A stretch of 64,000 nucleotides of DNA from contig CM067369.1 in assembly GCA_034401795.1 (NCBI GenBank), positions 138,768,496-138,832,495 of the forward strand, given 5' to 3'. The DNA comes from Chaetoderma sp. LZ-2023a. Taxonomy: Eukaryota > Mollusca > Caudofoveata > Chaetodermatida > Chaetodermatidae. This document shows, one piece after another, positions 58,101 to 64,000 of this stretch (its first letter is position 1; every line of letters begins with the position of its first letter). A model generated the notes under the pieces. That model was not told the origin of the DNA and did no database searches. It worked only from the letters and a program-made list of their open reading frames with translations. Position numbers and translations under genes: made by a program.

Positions 58101-60519
58101 GGAAGGCCGGAGGGAAAGATGGAAGGAAGGCATCTTTCCCTCCGGCCTTCCGTGTTTCCCTCCGGCCTTCCGTCTTACCCTCCGGCCTTCCGTCTTTCCC
58201 TCCGGCCTTCCGTCCTTCCCTCCGGCCTTCAGTCTTTCCCTCCGGCCTTCCATCTCACCCTCTGGCCTTCCATCTCTCCCTCCGGCCTTCCATCTCTCCC
58301 TCCGGCCTTCCGTCTCTCCCTCCGGCCTTCCGTCTCTCCCTCCGGCCTTCCGTCTCTCCCTCCGTCCTTCCGTCTCTCCCTCCGGCCTTCCATCTTTCCA
58401 GCCGGAGGGAAAGATGTAAGGCTGGAGGGAAAGATGTAAGGCTGGAGGGAAAGATGTAAGGCTGGAGGGAAAGATGTAAGGCTGGAGGGAGAGATGGAAG
58501 GCCGGAGGGAAAGATGGAAGGCCGGAGGGAAAGATGGAAGGCCGGAGGGAAAGATGGAAAGCCGGATGGAAGGCCGGAGGGAAAGATGGAAGGCTGGAGG
58601 GAAAGATGGAAGGCCGGAGGGAAAGATGGAAGCTCGGAGGGAAAGATGGAAGGAAGGCATCTTTCCCACCGGCCTTCCATCTTTCCCTCCGGCCTTCCGT
58701 CTCTCCCTCCGGCCTTCCGTCTCTCCCTCCGGCCTTCCGTCTCTCCATCCGGCCTTCCGTCTCTCCCTAGGGCCTTCCGTCTCTCCCTCCGTCCTTCCGT
58801 CTCTCTTTCCGGCCTTCCGTCTCTCTTTCTGGCCTTCCGTCTCTCTTTCCGGCCTTCCGTCTGTCCCTCCGGCCTTCCGTCTCTCCCTCCGGCCTTCCGT
58901 CTCTCCCTCCGGCCTTCCCTCTCTCCCTCCGGCCTTCCGTCTCTCCATATGGCCTTCCGTCTCTCCCTCCGGCCTTCCATCTTTCCCTCCGGCCTTCCGC
59001 CTCTCCCTCAGGCCTTCCGTCTCTCCCTCCGGCCTTCCGTCTCTCCCTCCAGCCTTCCATCTCTCCCTCCGGCCTTCCATCTCTCCCTCCGGCCTTCCAT
59101 CTCACCCTCCGGCCTTCACTCTCTCCCTCCAGCCTTCCATCTCTCCCTCCGGCCTTCCATCTCTCCCTCCGGCTTTCCATCTCTCCCTCCGGCCTCCGTC
59201 TCTCCCTCTGGCCTTCCATCTCTCCCTCCGTCCTTCCATCGCTCCCTCCGGCCTTCCGTCTCTCCCTCCGGCCTTCCGTCGCTCCCTCCGCCCTTCCGTC
59301 TCTCCCTCTGGCCTTCCGTCTCTCCCTCCGGCCTTCCATCTCTCCCTCAGGCCTTCCGTCTCTCCCTCCGGACTTCCGTCTCTCCCTCCGGCCTTCCGTC
59401 TCTCCCTCCGGCCTTCCCTCTCTCCCTCCACCCTTCCGTCTCTCCCTCCGTCCTTCCGTCTCTCCCTCCGGCCTTCCGTCTCTCCCTCCGGCCTTCCGTC
59501 TCTCCCTCTGGCCTTCCGTCTCTCCCTCCGGCCTTCCGTCTCTCCCTCCGTGCTTCCGTCTCTCCCTCCGGCCTTCCGTCTCTCTCTCCGGCTTTCCGTC
59601 TCTCCCTCCGGCCTTCCGTCTCTCCCTCCGGCCTTCCATCTCTCCCTCCGGCCTCCGTCTCTCCCTCCGGCTTCCGTCTTTCCCTCTGGCCGGAAAGATG
59701 GAAGGCCAGAGGGAAAGATGGGAGGCCGGAGGAAAGATGGAATGCCGGAGGGAAAGATGGATGGCCGGAGGGAAAGATGGAAGGCTGGAGGGAAAGCTGG
59801 AAGGCCGGAGGGAAAGATGGAAGGCCAGAGGTAAAGATTCCTCCGGCCTTCCATCTTTCCCTCCGGCCTTCCATCTTTCCCTCCAGCCTTCCATCTTTCC
59901 AGCCAGAGGGAAAGATGGAAGGCCGGAGGGAAAGATGGAAGGTCCGGAGGGAAAGATGGAAGGCCGGAGGGAAAGATGGAAGGCCGGAGGGAAAGATGGA
60001 AGGCCGGAGGGAAAGATGGAAGGCCGGAGGGAAAGATGGAAGGAAGGCATCTTTCCCTCCGGCCTTCCTTCTTTCCCTCTGGCCTTCCGTCTTACCCTCC
60101 GGCCTTCCGTCTTTCCCTCCGGCCTTCCGTCTTTCCCTCCGGCCTTCAGTCTTTCCCTCCGGCCTTCCGTCTTTCCCTCCGGCCTTCCGTCTCTCCCTCC
60201 GGCCTTCTGTCTCTCCCTCCGGCCTTCCGTCTCTCCCTCGGCCTTCCGTCTCTCCCTCCGGCCTGCCTTCTCTCCCTCCAGCCTTCCATCTTTCCAGCCA
60301 GAGGGAAAGATGCAAGGCCAGAGGGAAAGATGGAAGGCCGGAGGGAAAGATGGAAGGCCGGAGGGAAAGATGGAAGGCCGGAGGGAAAGATGGAAGGCCA
60401 GAGGGAAAGATGGAAGGCCAGAGGGAAAGATGGAAGGCCAGAGGGAAAGATGGAATGCCGGAGGGGAAAGATGGAATGCCGGAGGGGAAAGATGGACGGC
60501 CGGAGGGGAAAGATGGAAG
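52186..60519. repeat. 20-bp minisatellite with alternating orientation
   Basis: Unit GGCCGGAGGGAAAGATGGAA and its complement alternate in blocks of about 60 to 1,000 bp. Plus-to-minus switches use the same junction (GATGGAAGGAAGGCATCTTT), for example at about 52,920, 54,275, 56,177 and 58,130. Minus-to-plus switches use CATCTTTCCAGCCGGAGGGA or CTTTCCCTCTGGCCGGAAAG, for example at 52,637, 53,915, 54,543 and 59,688. Arrays of blocks recur at about 1.5-2.3 kb. All frames stay open because the 20-bp unit has no stop in any phase. Confidence 0.93.
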
Positions 60520-62840
60520 GCCGGAGGAAAAGATGGAAGGCCGGAGGAAAAGATGGAAGGCCGGAGGAAAAGATGGAAGGCCGGAGGAAAAGATGGAAGG
60601 CCGGAGGAAAAGATGGAAGGCCGGAGGAAAAGATGGAAGGCCGGAGGAAAAGATGGAAGGCCGGAGGAAAAGATGGAAGGCCGGAGGAAAAGATGGAAGG
60701 CCGGAGGAAAAGATTGAAGGCCGGAGGAAAAGATTGAAGGCCGGAGGAAAAGATTGAAGGCCGGAGGAAAAGATTGAAGGCCGGAGGAAAAGATTGAAGG
60801 CCGGAGGAAAAGATTGAAGGCCGGAGGAAAAGATGGAAGGCCGGAGGAAAATATGGAAGGCCGGAGGAAAATATGGAAGGCCGGAGGAAAAGATGCAAGG
60901 CCGGAGGAAAAGATGCAAGGCCGGAGGAAAAGATGCAAGGCCGGAGGAAAAGATGCAAGGCCGGAGGAAAAGATGCAAGGCCGGAGGAAAAGATGCAAGG
61001 CCGGAGGAAAAGATGCAAGGCCGGAGGAAAAGATGCAAGGCCGGAGGAAAAGATGCAAGGCCGGAGGAAAAGATGCAAGGCCGGAGGAAAAGATGCAAGG
61101 CCGGAGGAAAAGATGCAAGGCCGGAGGAAAAGATGCAAGGCCGGAGGAAAAGATGCAAGGCCGGAGGAAAAGATGCAAGGCCGGAGGAAAAGATGCAAGG
61201 CCGGAGGAAAAGATGCAAGGCCGGAGGAAAAGATGCAAGGCCGGAGGAAAAGATGCAAGGCCGGAGGAAAAGATGCAAGGCCGGAGGAAAAGATGCAAGG
61301 CCGGAGGAAAAGATGCAAGGCCGGAGGAAAAGATGCAAGGCCGGAGGAAAAGATGCAAGGCCGGAGGAAAAGATGCAAGGCCGGAGGAAAAGATGCAAGG
61401 CCGGAGGAAAAGATGCAAGGCCGGAGGAAAAGATGCAAGGCCGGAGGAAAAGATGCAAGGCCGGAGGAAAAGATGCAAGGCCGGAGGAAAAGATGCAAGG
61501 CCGGAGGAAAAGATGCAAGGCCGGAGGAAAAGATGCAAGGCCGGAGGAAAAGATGCAAGGCCGGAGGAAAAGATGCAAGGCCGGAGGAAAAGATGCAAGG
61601 CCGGAGGAAAAGATGCAAGGCCGGAGGAAAAGATGCAAGGCCGGAGGAAAAGATGCAAGGCCGGAGGAAAAGATGCAAGGCCGGAGGAAAAGATGCAAGG
61701 CCGGAGGAAAAGATGCAAGGCCGGAGGAAAAGATGCAAGGCCGGAGGAAAAGATGCAAGGCCGGAGGAAAAGATGCAAGGCCGGAGGAAAAGATGCAAGG
61801 CCGGAGGAAAAGATGCAAGGCCGGAGGAAAAGATGCAAGGCCGGAGGAAAAGATGCAAGGCGGGAGGAAAAGATGCAAGGCGGGAGGAAAAGATGCAAGG
61901 CGGGAGGAAAAGATGCAAGGCGGGAGGAAAAGATGCAAGGCGGGAGGAAAAGATGCAAGGCGGGAGGAAAAGATGCAAGGCCGGAGGAAAAGATGCAAGG
62001 CGGGAGGAAAAGATGCAAGGCGGGAGGAAAAGATGCAAGGCGGGAGGAAAAGATGCAAGGCGGGAGGAAAAGATGCAAGGCGGGAGGAAAAGATGCAAGG
62101 CGGGAGGAAAAGATGCAAGGCGGGAGGAAAAGATGCAAGGCGGGAGGAAAAGATGCAAGGCGGGAGGAAAAGATGCAAGGCGGGAGGAAAAGATGCAAGG
62201 CGGGAGGAAAAGATGCAAGGCGGGAGGAAAAGATGCAAGGCGGGAGGAAAAGATGCAAGGCGGGAGGAAAAGATGCAAGGCGGGAGGAAAAGATGCAAGG
62301 CCGGAGGAAAAGATGCAAGGCCGGAGGAAAAGATGCAAGGCCGGAGGAAAAGATGCAAGGCCGGAGGAAAAGATGCAAGGCCGGAGGAAAAGATGCAAGG
62401 CCGGAGGAAAAGATGCAAGGCCGGAGGAAAAGATGCAAGGCCGGAGGAAAAGATGCAAGGCCGGAGGAAAAGATGCAAGGCCGGAGGAAAAGATGCAAGG
62501 CCGGAGGAAAAGATGCAAGGCCGGAGGAAAAGATGCAAGGCCGGAGGAAAAGATGCAAGGCCGGAGGAAAAGATGCAAGGCCGGAGGAAAAGATGGAAGG
62601 CCGGAGGAAAAGATGGAAGGCCGGAGGAAAAGACGGAAGGCCGGAGGGAAAGACGGAAGGCCGGAGGGAAAGACGGAAGGCCGGAGGGAAAGACGGAAGG
62701 CCGGAGGGAAAGACGGAAGGCCGGAGGGAAAGACGGAAGGCCGGAGGGAAAGACGGAAGGCCGGAGGGAAAGACGGAAGGGCGGAGGGAAAGACGGAAGG
62801 GCGGAGGGAAAGACGGAAGGGCGGAGGGAAAGGTGCCTTC
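60520..62840 (+). repeat. Homogenised 20-bp array, indel-free, about 115 units
   Basis: Every unit keeps exact 20-bp phase. Variants form contiguous runs: GATGGAAGG, then GATTGAAGG (about 60,710-60,830), then GATGCAAGG (60,890-62,580), within which GGCGGGAGG replaces GGCCGGAGG at 61,860-62,300 with one reversal at 61,980, and finally GACGGAAGG (62,630-62,830). The ends grade into the surrounding array. Confidence 0.93.
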
Positions 62841-64000
62841 CTTCCATCTTTCCCTCCGGACTTCCATCTTTCCCTCCGGCCTTCCCTCCAGCCTTCCATC
62901 TCTCCCTCCGCCTTCCGTCTCTCCCTCCAGCCTTCCATCTCTCCCTCCAGCCTTCCGTCTCTCCCTCCGACCCCCCGTCTCTCCCTCCGGACTTCCGTCT
63001 CTCCCTCCGGCCTTCCGTCTCTCCCTCCGGCCTTCCGTCTCTCCCTCTGGCCTTCTGTCTCTCCCTCAGGCCTTCCGTCTCTCCCTCCGGCCTTCCGGCT
63101 CTCCCTCCAGCCTTCCGGCTCTCCCTCCGGGCTTCCGTCTCTCCCTCCGGCCTTCCGTCTCTCCGTCCGGCCTTCGGTCTCTCCCTCCGGCCTTCCGTCT
63201 CTCCCTCCGGCCTTCCGTCTCTCCCTCCGGACTTCCGTCTCTCCCTCCAGCCTTCCGTCTCTCCCTCCGGCCTTCCGTCTCTCCCTCCGGCCTCCGTCTC
63301 TCCCTCCGGCTTCCGTCTTTCCCTCTGGCCGGAAAGATGGAAGGCCAGAGGGAAAGATGGGAGGCCGGAGGAAAGATGGAATGCCGGAGGGAAAGATGGA
63401 TGGCCGGAGGGAAAGATGGAAGGCCGGAGGGAAAGATGGAAGGCCGGAGGGAAAGATGGAAGGCCAGAGGTAAAGATTCCTCCGGCCTTCCATCTTTCCC
63501 TCCGGCCTTCCATCTTTCCCTCCAGCCTTCCATCTTTCCATCCAGAGGGAAAGATGGAAGGCCGGAGGGAAAGATGGAAGGTCCGGAGGGAAAGATGGAA
63601 GGCCGGAGGGAAAGATGGAAGGCCGGAGGGAAAGATGGAAGGCCGGAGGGAAATATGGAAGGCCGGAGGGAAAGATGGAAGGAAGGCATCTTTCCCTCCG
63701 GCCTTCCGTCTTTCCCTCCGGCCTTCCGTCTTACCCTCCGGCCTTCCGTCTTTCCCTCCGGCCTTCCGTCTTTCCCTCCGGCCTTCAGTCTTTCCCTCCG
63801 GCCTTCTGTCTTTCCCTCCAGCCTTCCGTCTCTCCCTCCGGCCTTCTGTCTCTCCCTCCGGCCTTCCGTCTCTCCCTCGGCCTTCCGTCTCTCCCTCCGG
63901 CCTGCCGTCTCTCCCTCCAGCCTTCCATCTTTCCAGCCAGAGGGAAAGATGGAAGGCCAGAGGGAAAGATGGAAGGCCGGAGAGAAAGATGGAAGGCCGG
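62841..64000. repeat. 20-bp minisatellite, alternating orientation, continues past window
   Basis: Minus to about 63,328, plus to 63,478, minus to 63,540, plus to 63,687, minus to 63,933, then plus. The order repeats the block pattern seen at 59,150-60,320, so this is another higher-order copy. Confidence 0.9.

Noticed and set aside
50806-63541. Very long open frames (up to about 1,390 codons) in the 20-bp array on both strands, rich in EGRRERWKAGGKDGRP or LSLRPSIFPSGLPSFPP
   Set aside because: The 20-bp unit and its complement contain no stop in any phase, so all frames stay open. Frames run through orientation flips and even through the N gap, with no independent start context, domain or codon signal.

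Overview
The window looks like a gene-poor, repeat-dominated stretch of a eukaryotic nuclear genome, most likely an invertebrate and possibly a mollusc. The evidence is the repeat content: DIRS-type tyrosine-recombinase retrotransposons, a Tc1/mariner transposon, a non-LTR retrotransposon tail, long microsatellites and very large minisatellites. I could not confirm any host single-copy gene, tRNA, rRNA or prokaryotic feature. The species assignment is a guess.

Layout. 1-1.7 kb: no gene, two small inverted repeats. 1.7-2.85 kb: the 3' end of a non-LTR retrotransposon with an open RNase H frame. 2.85-5.06 kb: the 3' part of a DIRS element (family A). 5.06-11.03 kb: degenerate ~155-bp satellite blocks, one copy of a 0.9-kb duplicated segment, and a 430-bp TG/TGCG microsatellite. 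11.03-17.91 kb: an end-to-end DIRS element (family B) with inverted terminal repeats and an internal complementary region. 17.91-18.34 kb: a stray family-A gag fragment. 18.34-24.72 kb: a second family-A DIRS element lacking its last bases. 24.72-26.37 kb: a Tc1/mariner transposon with intact terminal repeats and a frameshifted transposase. 26.37-31.37 kb: the second copy of the 0.9-kb segment, then ~1.2-kb duplications, palindromic MITE-like repeats and more 155-bp satellite. 31.37-31.78 kb: an inverted fragment of the same Tc1 family.

31.78-51.67 kb is a huge 36-bp minisatellite organised as inverted blocks. It contains higher-order units of about 1.28 and 1.60 kb, each carrying a conserved 65-bp hairpin, around a centre that holds an LTR-like sequence (about 44.7-45.33 kb). 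51,686-52,185 is an assembly gap of exactly 500 N. 52.19-64.0 kb is a 20-bp minisatellite that changes orientation about three dozen times and contains a homogenised, indel-free block at about 60.5-62.8 kb.

The retrotransposon genes (Cys-rich gag, RT/RNase H, tyrosine recombinase in an overlapping frame) show how these elements worked, but every copy here is broken by nonsense changes, frameshifts or deletions. The very long open frames in the minisatellites follow from repeat units without stop codons, and I do not call them genes. The most unusual material is the palindromic 36-bp array with its hairpins and LTR-like core, and the orientation-switching 20-bp array.
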